Shown here piece after piece: positions 13,301-23,500 of a stretch of 64,000 nucleotides of DNA (position 1 is its first letter; each line of letters opens with the position of its first letter). The position numbers and the translations under genes were made by a program. A model generated the notes under the pieces. The model worked only from the letters and a program-made list of their open reading frames with translations. It was not told the DNA's origin and searched no databases. Source of the stretch: Drosophila pseudoobscura (Eukaryota > Arthropoda > Insecta > Diptera > Drosophilidae); the NCBI RefSeq assembly GCF_009870125.1, contig NC_046681.1:29968001-30032000 (forward strand), in the 5' to 3' direction.

Positions 13301-13626
13301 TCGGTGTCGGTTGCGGTGTCGTGCTCGCTGATAATCTCCTCGCTAAAGATCTGCGATGATTGCGGTCCAGATATAAAACCAGAATCACTTGTTTCGCTTT
13401 GTGCTGCAAATTCTTTTTGCTTGTTAATGGCGTTGTCGTCGTCGTTGTCGCTCCTTTGCTCCGTCTTCTCGTTGATTTTGCCGCCAAATGAGGATTTTGG
13501 ATGTTTACTGTTATCAAATGAGTTGGCAGCACATCCACACTCCTCTGCACTGGCCACCTCCTTGCTATTATCACTTGTTGCTGCTGCGGCTGTTGCTTGT
13601 GCTGCCTCTGTTGTTTGGTTCCACAT
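1332..13626 (-). CDS. cact: Cactus, IkB-type inhibitor of Dorsal/Dif (six coding exons)
   Basis: Cactus binds the Rel proteins Dorsal and Dif in the cytoplasm and is degraded after Toll signalling, in dorsoventral patterning and in immunity. Coding exons on the minus strand are 13626-12836, 12407-12230, 12064-11854, 2813-2725, 2650-2393 and 1403-1332. All introns are GT-AG and the exons join in frame to 1599 nt (532 residues). Residues 1-260 are acidic and low complexity, with two phosphodegron-like motifs, DSGFIS (81-86) and DSGIID (139-144). The first matches the signal-dependent degron of Cactus/IkB. Ankyrin repeats begin at about 261 (DGDTPLHLACISGYVDVV) and continue through DVAQTPLHLAALTAQPNI, DRHGNTALHLSCIAGEK, ERCVHLAAEAGHIDIL and SGRTPLHIAIEG. 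An acidic PEST tail (TVTPPDSDYDSSDIEDLDD) follows. The start ATG has a good context (CGAAAATG). Intron 3 is about 9 kb. Retention of intron 5 gives a second C-terminus (see the separate entry). Confidence 0.97.
1404..2392 (-). other. cact: cactus intron 5 (retained in the short isoform)
   Basis: This 989-bp intron separates the PEST-encoding exon from the last 23 codons (MYDRFGDPRYFVSYNGGN...). If it is retained, translation continues five codons past the splice donor (VSVTA) to a TAA at 2375-2377, which gives a 514-residue protein. The 18-residue difference equals the known difference between the maternal 500-residue and zygotic 482-residue Cactus forms in D. melanogaster, so this is very likely the same alternative end. 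The intron also contains a (CA)n tract at 1794-1811, GATA/GA repeats near 1892-1915, and several possible minus-strand poly(A) signals in AT-rich DNA. Confidence 0.8.
1794..1811. repeat. (CA)n microsatellite
   Basis: About nine CA units in cactus intron 5. Confidence 0.85.
3229..3253. repeat. (GT)n microsatellite
   Basis: About twelve GT units in the large cactus intron. Confidence 0.85.
5311..5320. promoter_or_regulatory. Rel/kB site GGGAATTCCC in cactus intron
   Basis: This is a perfect palindromic kB half-site pair, GGGAATTCCC, followed by two more C. It fits the Dorsal/Dif consensus GGG(W)4-5CC(A/C). The site itself is read directly; binding is inferred. Confidence 0.5.
6096..6316 (+). 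repeat. 24-bp exact direct repeat pair in cactus intron 3
   Basis: TATTCCTAATAAAAGATTAT followed by TCAA occurs identically at 6096-6119 and 6293-6316. An ATCGATAAGC motif also recurs (about 6245 and 6346), the second inside a perfect DRE palindrome TATCGATA (6345-6352). This suggests an old local tandem duplication. Confidence 0.7.
7248..7258. promoter_or_regulatory. Rel/kB site GGGAAAATCCC in cactus intron
   Basis: The 11-mer GGGAAAATCCC is the form found in well-known Dorsal targets. It lies in a G-rich stretch (GGGGGGAATTTTGGGGAAAATCCC), with a CAGGTAG Zelda/TAGteam-type heptamer 122 bp away at 7380-7386. Binding is inferred. Confidence 0.55.
9540..9550. promoter_or_regulatory. Rel/kB site GGGATTTCCCC in cactus intron
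   Basis: This is a canonical NF-kB decamer, GGGATTTCCC, with one extra C. It reads on both strands as a valid Rel site. Binding is inferred. Confidence 0.5.
10260..10269. promoter_or_regulatory. Rel/kB site GGGAAAACCC in cactus intron
   Basis: GGGAAAACCC matches the Dorsal consensus with four W bases. It is the kB site closest to the 5' part of the gene. Binding is inferred. Confidence 0.5.
12100..12125. repeat. (GATA)n microsatellite in cactus intron 2
   Basis: Six tandem GATA units directly 3' of exon 3's acceptor side, within the 165-bp intron. Confidence 0.85.
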
Positions 13627-15248
13627 TTTCGAGCTTTCTAGGGCTTTGCTTTACTTAATTTTCTTTGCCTTTGGTTTCAGCGCTGCTCTGCTCGGCTCGG
13701 CTCTGCTCTCGTTGCGGTTCGGTTCGGTTTGGTTCTGCTTCTGGGCTTTCTATTCTGCGCGGCGCGAGTATGTACTTGTACTTGTTGCGTTGCCAGTTGT
13801 TTCTTGAATGTTTTACTCTCCGGCACTTCACTGTCGTTTTATTAAAAGTTTGTTTAAGTGGGGGTTGGGTTTTTTGTTGTTTAGTTCTTCTGCAAAATAA
13901 TTAGTTTGAGTTGTGGAAATTTACTAAGTTGAACTTTGCTTTTGAGCTCAGTTTTAATCGCAAGCTCTCTCTTTAGTCTCTCTATCGCTCTGCCTCTCTT
14001 TCGCGCACACACACTGGCATAAGTTGACACTCTCGCAAGCTCACGTAACTGCGCTTTCGAGCTTTAATGTGCCATGGCATGGGTGCGAGTGAAACAAACG
14101 TAGATGGGGGGCGCAAGTGAAAACGCAATAACAGCAATTTGTAGATTAAAGCAATTTATAAATTATACATGTGTATTGCTGACAACAAAGCTGAGCAACA
14201 AAAAACCCGTGCGATTCATTGGGGAACTATTCCATTAAGTCTTTGTGCATATATTTATGTTTCCATTTTGCACTTTCCATCTGCTTTTGTTTCACACGCA
14301 CTCACACACTGCCACTTCTGGAGATCTATTTTCTCCGCACAGCCTCTCTCTTTATCTTCGTCACTTTTTATATCCTATTCTTTGTTTTTCATTTGCATTC
14401 ACACATTCTCAGTGATTTCTTTTCAAAATGGCAGCTTTAAAACATTAATATTATTTTAAACATTCCACTATGTCGCCCACTACCTTGTAGCTTAATTGCT
14501 GTTCCACTCTGATTTTACGCACGATTTAGCTACGTTTTGCATGGGTGTTATAAGTAAAATGCACAAATTCAACTCATTTGCTAATTAAGCGAGTTTTATG
14601 CAATAATACGTGAATGTTAATGTCTGATCAAACAATATTTGCAGAACAGTTTTCTGCATGCGCGATTCTATATTTTTCATCCGCCGTGCGTTCAGTGGTG
14701 CTCCGCGTTTTTTCTTTGCGACGCGATTTCTTCGGTAGCTTGACTTTTTTTAGTTATATTTATTAGGATTGCCAGTGTTGTTCAACGGACAATAAGTTGA
14801 CCTTAACCCACTGAATCCACCATTAAAAAACCTCCATTTAAACAGGTGAGCAACTTGAGTTAAGCCGCGGAAAATAGCCCTGTTAGTAAATTCTACTCTT
14901 CCCTAAAAACGATTTACCTAAACTGCTCTAAAATTTTCCCGTCGGGAAAAAACACGGCAGAGCTAAATTGCAGAATTCATTTTTGTTGGTTATCCATATG
15001 TTATTTTACGCATTTTTTTATTTTTCTTCAATTGGAAGTGAGATATTCCCTGTGTAAACAAAAACTATAATATGCATACCAGAGTTTTGTTCACTTTAAA
15101 TTTATCTTATATGAATGAAATATATTGTTTCTCTCTTTAAATTACCGCCAGAAATACTAGTGTTAGGTAATGTTTCCCATGTGACATTCTGTGACAAAAA
15201 AACACCGGGCGAATATTTTATTTATTTCTCAAAAATTTCAAAATTCAT
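13627..15248. other. Divergent upstream region of cactus (-) and NIF3-like gene (+)
   Basis: This stretch of about 1.6 kb separates the two start codons. The cactus side (13627-14100) carries 5' UTR/promoter-type sequence: repeated GGCTCTGCTC/GGTTCGGTTC pentamer-like runs at about 13690-13740, and CT/GA-rich tracts (13965-14010) of the GAGA kind. The middle is AT-rich. Near 14690-14740 there is a compact GC-rich patch (GCGACGCGATTTCTTCGG) with a TCAGT initiator-like motif. A good donor-like CAG/GTGAGC lies near 14843, so an untranslated first exon of the plus-strand gene is possible. I see no coding exon here. Confidence 0.4.
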
Positions 15249-16130
15249 ATGTTACGGGGTGTAACTAGCTTAAGAAAAATGAGCAGCTCCAGTGGTCGCA
15301 AATTAACTGCTGTTGTCAAGGAACTCGAAAACTTTGCCCCGCTTTCGCTGGCCGAAAAGTGGGATAACGTGGGACTTCTGATCGAGCCGCACAATGAGAG
15401 AGATGTGAAAAAGATACTCCTGACCAACGATCTCACCGAGCCCGTAATGAAGGAGGCTGTGGAAAAGCAGGTGGAGATGATCATTAGCTATCATCCGCCA
15501 ATCTTCAAACCCCTGACAAGAATTACCAAGTCCAACTGGAAGGAGCGGGTGGTGGCTGCCTGTTTGGCCAATTCCATAGCCCTGTATTCGCCCCATACGT
15601 CGTGGGATAAGAAAACTGGTGGCGTCAACGATTGGTTGGCCCAGTCCGTGACCATTAAAAGCATTCGGCCGTTGATACCCGAGTTCGGGTGCACCGAACC
15701 TGGCACCGGCTCGGGAAGGTTGATCGAGACGAATATGACAATTTCTCAGTTGGTTGAGGCACTGCAGCATCATATCGAGAACGATGTGCACGTGGCCCTG
15801 GCCGTGGGACATGATTCAAAGACACTTGTGCGCACTGTGGGCATCTGTGCGGGATCGGGAGGCTCCCTTTTGCGGGGCATCCAGGCTGATACCATCATCA
15901 CGGGCGAAATGTCACATCACGAACTGCTGGAATTCAATCACAATGGTACCACCGTGCTGCTCTGCAATCACAGCAACTCGGAGCGCGGATTCCTGCGCAT
16001 GTTTGCACCGAAACTTGGTGAACTCTTGCAGGGAGCCTGTCAAATCCTCATATCGGAGAAGGACCAAGATCCGCTGGTCACGGCCGTACGGGTATCTGTG
16101 AGTGCCGCCCCAAAGCAAGCTCAACAATAA
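15249..16130 (+). CDS. anon-35F/36A: NIF3-like (NIF3L1 / DUF34) protein
   Basis: This is a single-exon gene for a 293-residue NIF3/DUF34-family protein, the usual size of the animal NIF3L1 form. These are widespread metal-binding proteins of toroidal fold; their biochemical role is still debated, and GTP-cyclohydrolase-like or tRNA-linked roles have been proposed. Family motifs are clear: LAEKWDNVGLL (35-45), the eukaryotic variant SYHPPIF (80-86) in place of bacterial SHHP, PHTSWD (115-120), TGEMSHHE (218-225) and NHSNSERG (240-247). The conserved His, Asp and Glu residues supply the metal ligands. The first ATG adds ten residues (MLRGVTSLRK) before a second Met that may be the true start; the extension is basic and could be a weak mitochondrial signal. 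AATAAA overlaps the stop (16126-16131) and recurs at 16179-16184. The gene is convergent with mRpL4, with 71 bp between stops. The symbol is the fly gene I associate with this locus. Confidence 0.92.
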   Translation: MLRGVTSLRKMSSSSGRKLTAVVKELENFAPLSLAEKWDNVGLLIEPHNERDVKKILLTNDLTEPVMKEAVEKQVEMIISYHPPIFKPLTRITKSNWKERVVAACLANSIALYSPHTSWDKKTGGVNDWLAQSVTIKSIRPLIPEFGCTEPGTGSGRLIETNMTISQLVEALQHHIENDVHVALAVGHDSKTLVRTVGICAGSGGSLLRGIQADTIITGEMSHHELLEFNHNGTTVLLCNHSNSERGFLRMFAPKLGELLQGACQILISEKDQDPLVTAVRVSVSAAPKQAQQ

Positions 16131-16201
16131 ATCGCAGCTAACAATGCATTTTCTGGCATCAAAAATAGTTAAATTACAAATAAACGACTATAATAAGACA
16201 T

Positions 16202-17141
16202 TTAGACTTGATCTAGCTTGAATTTGCCGCCCTTGCTGGTGGCATCAGTCCGATGCTGTTGATATAGCAGACGCTGTTCCAAATGCTTGATGGCATCCAC
16301 AGTCAGGACCAACGTATCGTGCTTCAGCATAGAGTAGACATTCAGACCAAATGCTGGCATCAGATTCACATAGCCCAGGTCGTCGGTGGCATAGCAGATG
16401 TTTTCGGGGAACATGTATTCTCTGATATATAAGCAAACATTAGATTGCATTTGTCTCGAAGTTCATGCTCACCACTCACTTGTCCACAATCAAGACTGAT
16501 GGTCCCCAATTGCGCTCCGCTATCAGATCTTTGATGAATTGGGCATCTCTGGTGGGAATGTCTACATTCTCAATGACGTGCAGGTCATCCTGGGCCAGCT
16601 TCACGCTCAACGTTGAGGTCAGTCCCATCACGCGCTTGTAGAAGGGCAGCATATAGAAATGTGTGGTGGGCGAACGGGGACCATGGATGACGCCACCACC
16701 TTTGAACAAAGGTGAACGTATGGAGCCATGCCGAGCACGACCCATGCCTTTCTGGGGCCACGGCTTTCTTCCGCCGCCACGCACCTCCGCCCGCGTCTTG
16801 GCATGGGCCAAACTTACATAACGATATTTTCGCTGCCATTCGATGTTCTCCTGAATGACGTCCACACGCGGCTGTGCCGCAAACACATCCGGATGGAGCT
16901 CAATCAGACCCATTTTGCGCTCGGCCACTGCATCGATATTCTCTATCCATGCCTGGCGTGGGGCATTCCTGTTTAGTGGCGCATAGTCGGCATAATCTTG
17001 AGGCAATATCAGTGCCGGCTTTGTAATGTTGGTAGCAGCTGCGGACTCTGCGGCTACATTGCTCTGGGTGTTGGTCTTCGACAGACCACGTGCCAGTGGA
17101 GTCCACACCTGCCTCGATTTATTTAAAATGTTTTTCAACAT
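16202..17141 (-). CDS. mRpL4: Mitochondrial ribosomal protein L4 (uL4m)
   Basis: This nuclear gene encodes the mitochondrial large-subunit protein uL4m, which lines the exit tunnel region. There are two coding exons, 17141-16480 and 16421-16202, split by a 58-bp GT-AG intron. Together they give 882 nt, 293 residues. The N-terminus (MLKNILNKSRQVWTPLARGLSK) is basic and free of acidic residues, as expected for a mitochondrial presequence. The uL4 core is recognisable: YRYVSLAHAKTRAEVRGGGR, KPWPQKGMGRARHGS, and IRSPLFKGGGVIHGP, the loop rich in Gly and Arg that reaches into rRNA. FYKRVMGLTSTLSVK and GYVNLMPAFGLNVYSML follow. The ATG context is good (TCGAAAATG). A DRE promoter element lies about 60 bp upstream. 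I see no canonical poly(A) signal in the 71 bp before the convergent neighbour's stop. Confidence 0.95.
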
Positions 17142-17451
17142 TTTCGAAAATAATGTAAATTAAGTAAATAAAAGGTGCACTAGTGATGTTATCGGGCGAA
17201 CTATCGATATGCCGATTGACAAATATGAGTTTGTGAACCTTAACCCACAACCAAAAGAGTGCTCAAGTGTCAGCTGCTCTCTCGTTCTATCTGTAAGGGT
17301 GAGATTTAACATTTTTTTATATTTTTTATTACCATTTGTATGAAATTGAATTAAATTTGTGGCTAAAAAAATCTTAGAAATCTGGGACGTACGTTCTCTC
17401 GACTTTGTGCGTGTCCTGTTTGGGTGCTTGAACCACTGGCTTCCTTTCTTC
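17142..17451. other. Upstream spacer of mRpL4
   Basis: This 310-bp spacer contains the DRE at 17202, a CAGCTG E-box near 17270, and AT-rich sequence with the possible minus-strand poly(A) signal at 17325-17330. No coding signal is seen. Confidence 0.5.
17202..17209. promoter_or_regulatory. DRE (TATCGATA), mRpL4 promoter
   Basis: A perfect palindromic DNA-replication-related element TATCGATA lies 61 bp upstream of the mRpL4 start codon. DRE/DREF elements are a hallmark of TATA-less promoters of fly housekeeping and mitochondrial genes, so this is probably the mRpL4 core promoter element. Confidence 0.75.
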
Positions 17452-17685
17452 TCACAACTTGTTCCGTTGATGCGATGTTTCAGCGGATGTTGAGTTGTTT
17501 CCCGCCTTGGTCTGCACCTTGCCCACGATTTCAGAAATTAAAGAGTTGAATTCATCATCATTGAAGGGATTAGCATCGGTTTTCCTGGGAATTTTTTGTT
17601 CGGCTGCACCAGCACCGCCCCCTCGGCACCCCGGCACATCCCTGGCCAACGTCCTTCTTCCTTTTTTATGTCATTTTGACGACAT
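17452..17685 (-). pseudogene. Small coding-like ORF with in-frame stop, unidentified
   Basis: On the minus strand the ATG at 17685 opens a frame MSSK, then TGA, then HKKGRRTLARD and on to a stop at 17452. It contains the protein-like segment TDANPFNDDEFNSLISEIVG. The C-terminal 65 residues are open without the stop, and a minus-strand AATAAA (forward 17325-17330) follows about 120 bp downstream. The acidic NPFNDDEFN block has a composition unlike the AT-rich flanks. I do not recognise the family. It could be a decayed retrocopy, a short gene that starts after the TGA, or one exon of a spliced gene. A single C-to-T change (CGA to TGA) would explain the stop. Confidence 0.35.
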
Positions 17686-20600
17686 TGCAGAATTTCGTTT
17701 CCTACCAACAAGCTTCTGTCAGCTGACAAACAGATTGGCGTTCAGAGTGGTCCGCAGTTGGGCAACTGTTGAGTAATTTGAATTTTGAAAAAACTGTTTT
17801 ATGTTCTATATAATATTTAGAGATCTGGGAAGTGTGGAAAATCTCGTAGGCTAAGAGTGTGTGTAAACTATATATTGCATACAATTTACCTATACAGTTG
17901 CTAACTAACCCTTTCAACCCCCACATCTCCGCACTCCGGTAAGGTGAGATGGCTTTTGCTGAGCAACTACCCCCATGACTAAATGAAAACTCTTTTTCTT
18001 TCAAATTAGCAACTGCATCAGCCTAGCTTTTCCTGGACAAAAGGGGTTTCTATGGTGAACCGGTTGTGCTCCGCCACCACCAAAAACCCATCCCGGAGGC
18101 AGCCTCCAACTTTAACCAACGCCAAACTTTTACACATTTTCCCATTGCATTTCCCATTTCCACGGCGGCGGCAATGATGTCATTGATACGATTCTGTTTG
18201 ATGTTGGGCATGGGAGGGAGGCTGTTTGGGGTGGTTTCGCTTAGCTTAATTAATAAGCGAATTTCCTGAAATATTATTCTCGATTTTCAAATCGCTGGAC
18301 GGTCTCCATTTTCTCCCCTTTCCTCCGCTGATCTCATCAGAATCCACGAACGCATAAAATGCCAATAAAAGATTGCATAAAAAATAGCTGTAGCGAAACT
18401 TTGGGCAGTATAAAAGCGAATTTGTTATGTTATGCGCACAAAAGTAGGAGATGCCCAAATTTAAAACCGAAAAAAGCGCCTGAAATTGAGGGCATGGCCC
18501 AGTGAATAGCAGGGAAGAAGAAAACTTCCTCCCGCAGCCGGTAGCCCCGCAAAAATGTAATTCCTTTGGCGCCAGCCCTGTGATTATCGAAAGTAGTTCT
18601 TTTTGATGTCGAAAGTTTGCTGCCACCCCCGACATGTCTGCCTCGCATTGCGCCCTGTAGGTGGCAAGTGAAAGTGAAAGCGTCCTGGTCCCGGTTCTCG
18701 TTCTGGTCGTGGTTACTCGTCTATTTCCAGCGGAAGGAAATCTGAGCACATAAAGGCGCCTCTATGTACTTGCTTGGCACACAAACACACACACACAGTC
18801 ACAGGGTGGCACTCATACCATCACATGGATGGAAAAAAGGGGGAAAGCCCGGAAAAGTGCGTGAATTTTTGGCAAAAACAAAAACAGCTGCAAATTAAAT
18901 GTACGGATAGCAACGACAGGGGAACACTCTTATGATTTTGAATGGAATTTTGTTCAGTCGTTAGTTGGAATTTTCAATACATAATCGATCGATGTTCAAT
19001 ATATGTACATATATACTTATGTAGGTTATAATTTATCCAGATTTACATTGTTGCATGCAGTCTGCCTGAAGCCTGATGTCATATGGAATTGAAAAGAATT
19101 CTTTAAAGTTTCTTAGCACAGATTCATTTCAACAACTTTGTCCCTTCTCTGTTTCTATAGTTTTATTAGAGACCCTTCTGATTTCTTTTGATATTAACGG
19201 CTGTTCACTCGCACTATTCCATCGGAAAGTCCTGGTATCCTTCGCTTGGCAGTGCGTGCGAAAGGAAAGTTAAAACTATGCCGCGTAGGCGACATGGCAA
19301 CAGCAGCCGCCCACCCCCGCCAACAGATTGCCTCCAACCTTCTCTTTCCCCCTCATCCACCGCATCCACCATTCCGGGAAAACTCTGCCGAGCCTCGACT
19401 GCGTTACACTTTTCAGCAACTTTTACATGGGAAACTGGCGCCAACTACAACAACAAAGCAGCAGAAGCAGCAGCAGCAACCGACTATGTTTCAACCCTGC
19501 CTTAGGGCCTAGGCGCCACCACCCACCCACTACAGCACTCCCCCGCCCCTGGCCACAAGTTCTATGTGGCGTGTGCAGCGTTGCGGCTGCGGCAGCAACA
19601 ACAAAAGCAGCAGCAGAAGCAGCAGCGACGTTGGCTGCTTATCGCAACATCAACCAAGCATAAAGCTCAGCCCACCCACCCCCGCTTCAAGCAACCCCCT
19701 CACTCGAACGCACGCACAGCCCCCACCACCCCGCATCCTTCCTCAGTTCGGTTGGGAAAGTTGAAAGTGGAAAATTGTGCGTGGCAGGCAAAAGTTTTGA
19801 GGCCCCCCTGTCGAAAGACAGACAGTCGACAGAGTCGAGACGATGTAGGCGCAACGAGGTTTGTTCTACAGGATCCCACTCCGCCCTCTCCATCCTTCGT
19901 GAGAGCATCCTTCTCACCCTTTCCATTCCGGCTTCCGGATTCACCCATTTACTTCTGGAACAAAAATGAAAATTAAATGAACAGGAATCATCTGTGCATC
20001 ATCAGCGACCAAAGGGGGAGAGCGAGGCGGAGCAGCCGCGCTGCTGTGGCATGTGCATTAGTATCTTGGCCCCACCCCCAACTTTAACACAGCTGGTAGT
20101 CATTTATCTGCTCCTTCGTGTGCTTCCTTCCTCCTGCTTTCGCCACTGGCGCCCGAGTTTTGCATTTGAATTTATTTTTCCTCGCCAAGGACTCTCTTGG
20201 CCCCTGGCCGGATCGAGGCCAGCTCAAGTCGGGCCATTTCGCCAGCCGGATTAGGTGACCATGACAATGGCCCTTCTCTGTTTGCTTTTTGTATTTCCAG
20301 CGGCCAAAGATATATTCAAATCTGCCTCCGAGTATACACCGAAAATATAGGCTCTATCCTAAGTCTTATGGAGACTAAAAACTATGATACTCGTAGCGAA
20401 GCTTAACGCACACAATCCAATGCATCTTAGAGGTTTAAATGATTGCCTTCTAGGTAAATCTATCTCAGGCATATTAAGACAACGGGGGCCATATTTAACA
20501 GGACCTATTTTAAAGCAGCTCCATTTTGAATGGTATTTTGAGTTCCTTAAGCTTAAGCTACATAGAATTCTGCAATCAAATACCGATTGATTATAAGTTT

Positions 20601-23500
20601 GATGGCAATATACATATGTACATAGTACGCTTTCTTGATATATTTTGTTGGAATGTTTACCTATTTAATCCTTGCCATCCCCAGTGCAACTCATCCTCCC
20701 TCTAACAATCTTCTGCACTCTGCCTCATATTTCCTCTATCCCTCCGGCGCTTGAAAGTTTGTCAACAACTCTCGTCCCGCCTTCAGCCAACACACAGGAA
20801 AAAACAGAAAGAAAATTCCTCCGAGGAGCAGAAGACGGATTTCGTTTTTATTTTGGGTTTAAGCGGGAGTGAAACCTGCCCTAAATTCGGCCAAGCGGCT
20901 TAAAACGAACAAAAAACGAGCCCGAGCCAAAGCACGCGCAGCAGGAAGCTAGCCAGCATCCTGGGGGGAAGAGGAAGCGTCAACAGCAGGAGCAGCATAA
21001 AGGAAACGACTACGTTGCGTTTTCCTTCTTCTTCAGGTTGCAGGACACTACACGCACGCACATATCTGGACAGAGAGAGAGGGAGATAGGCAGGAAGATA
21101 TGGCAATGGGGGACGGAGGCGTCCTTTTGTGGAGGCGCAGCACGCATAAATCTAACAGTCCAAATTACATTATTTTGTCATTTTCATTGGGGCCTCCCTC
21201 GGCGTGTGTCCTGCTGTTGCTGTTGCTGCTGCTGCTGCTGCTGCCGCTGCAGTGTCCTGTGCCTGCCCGCCAGGCACATAAAACTCTGTCAAAAATAAAC
21301 TTTCAAGAAATAAACCCCACGCACCGCCCATGGCCACCCGCCCATCCACCCACATCCCCAAAAAAGAAAAAATGCAAAAGCTCTGGGGCAAAAGTTTCTC
21401 CAACAACAAGAAAGGGAATCCATGTACATTATATGCAAGCAGCCTGACATGGGGGCGGGGGTGGGTAGAGGAGGATGGTTGTGGAAACGGAGGGGTGCCG
21501 GGTGGCAAAGAGGGAACGTTGGAAGAGGGGTGAGGTCCTTCGCCCTGGGGTTGCTCCTGAAAGTGAAAGTAAATGCAAGCCGCACGAAGTTAACGCGTCG
21601 CAGTCGCAGTCGCAGTCGGTGGCGCGGCTGGCGCTGACTGAGCTGCCACTGCTTCCTTTTCTTCTTGCCTACCCCCACCCTTGTTTCACCTCCACCCCCA
21701 GTTTATCCCCTGCAAGTATCCAAGGACATTGCGGCCATTAAAAATGAAGCGTAAAAAGCTTCGCGTAACCAAGTTTTCTTGAGACAACTGCAACTTTGAC
21801 AAACTTTCCTCTCACTTCTTCTTTCTCTCTTGCTCTCTATGCTGCTCTCTTTTGTTACTCTCTCTCCCTGTAGCTGCGCTCTCTCTCCCTTTTCTGCATT
21901 GTTTATAACTATTTCTGGTGCTGCGCCTGCGTTTTCTCTCACTCACTCGCTGCCTGTCTCTCGCAGAACTTTCACTTTCCACTGACTGTCGCCTTGTCCT
22001 TTGCCTTCAACTTTCACTTTCACCCTGAAAGTTCGACGACGTCGTCGTCTCTCTGCTCTCTCTCCCTCTCTCTCTCTCTGTGGCTGCAGCTTGCTCACTC
22101 GCTCTCGGGCTGCGACTTACGACTTCCTGTGTGGGCTTCCGGTTTTGTTTTTACAACTGATAAGGCGTCATGCCGGCGCGGGCTCTGGTCTGAGTCCCTG
22201 CCTGCCCGTGTCCCTTGTCCGTGATATTCTGCTATCTCGCTCTCTCTCTCTCTCTGCCTCCCTCTCTGACTTTCTCTCTGTGTGGGAAGACGACCAGCAG
22301 GCGCCACTCTTCGGCTTCTGCTGCTGCTGCTGCTTCTAGCTGGCTTTTATTATGGCTGTGCGTTGCAAGGATCAAGGACGTTCAAGAAAATACGCTGCCA
22401 AAATCGAAAAGCAAAACAAACTAAAAGAAAAACCAAATGGAAAGGGAAAGTATAGAAAAGTAAAGAAAAACGAAAAGCAAAAGGCAAAGACAAATAAATG
22501 CAGGGCGTTTATTTTCATTTGAGTGGACGTTGGGTTGGGGCAGAAGGAGGATGACTTTGACACGGGTACCAGGGTTTGGGCTTGGAGTTTTCCCTCCCAG
22601 CTCTTCCAATTGTGGGTGGGTGTGCGTGTGTATTTTTTTCGGCTGCAGCTTTTATATACTTGTATATATTCTAACGAATACATGGCCAGATGTGCGTGCG
22701 CCGGCGCCTATATACAACTTTGTTGGCGGCCAAGGGCGAGGCAGGCTATATTTTTGTGTGTGCGTGCGGGGATGTGGTATGTGGGAGGACGAATTTACTG
22801 CAGTCCTTTATGGGCAAGAAGCCGAAGAAGAAGCAGAAGAAGACGAAGAGGAGAAGTGGCAGCCAGCTCCACTCCACTCCACACCCTTCCTTCGGATGCC
22901 ACCTTCCTCGCACACCCATTAGCAGCGACGCCCAAGTCGACCACTCGCTGCGTTTGTAATTTTGGCGCTTTTGTGCGTGTGCAGCGGTTGGATGGAAGAG
23001 TGCGTGTGGGGGGATTGGGAGGATGTATAAGGACGGTGTAAGGTGGTGGAGGAAAGTGAAGAAGAAGAGGAACGAATGGAGAATGGGTATTGGGGAATAT
23101 ACAGTGACAAAATGTAATACGATATGCGTATGCATTCTGCCTTTATAGAGTGCGTAATTGTGGATGCTTCTTGTGTTTTCTTGGATTTTTCTCCGGAGAG
23201 CATATTTAAGCGGATAGTTCTTGACTCTCTCCCGTCTCTCCCGGATGGACCTGTACATTGGAGAGCAACAAGAGTGGAGATATTTCTCTCAGTGTGTGGG
23301 CCAGGCACATTTTCTGGCGTATTATGGGCTGCGGCAATGTGAGTGACGTTGGCTGCGTTGTTGTTTTTGGTGGGGTTCTATGTGGTATATAGCACAGGGA
23401 GTTTTGGTATATAACAGCTTGGTTTTCCCCGTTTCCTTCCCCTCACTTCTTCCCGTCTTGTTTGTGTTGCAGGCCTCTTGCTTTTTGGCCAAAGTGCGTA
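17686..23500. other. Gene-less region, GC/pyrimidine-rich with CAG/CTG tracts
   Basis: I can support no gene here. Long open frames at 19.2-20.0 kb, 21.1-21.7 kb and 22.0-23.0 kb are explained by CA-, CAG- or CT-rich DNA that lacks stop codons in several frames at once. Notable are C-rich blocks (19500-19780), a CTG/TTG tract (21211-21250), dense CT tracts on the plus strand (21820-22260) and GT-rich segments at 22600-23060. The texture is that of a large fly intron or regulatory region. Confidence 0.5.
21211..21250. repeat. CTG/TTG trinucleotide repeat
   Basis: This is a nearly uninterrupted CTG tract (CTGCTGTTGCTGTTGCTGCTGCTGCTGCTGCTGCCGCTG). It is a common fly microsatellite type and is not in a supported reading frame. 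Confidence 0.8.

Noticed and set aside
12878..13807. Plus-strand and second minus-strand open frames over cactus exon 1
   Set aside because: These are shadows of the GC-rich cactus coding exon; the cactus frame is the real one.
16585..16839. Second minus-strand frame inside mRpL4
   Set aside because: It is a shadow frame of the uL4m coding exon.
22500..23310. Several overlapping open frames of 100-170 codons
   Set aside because: GT- and GA-rich DNA with few stops. No splice context, no domain, and frames open on both strands.
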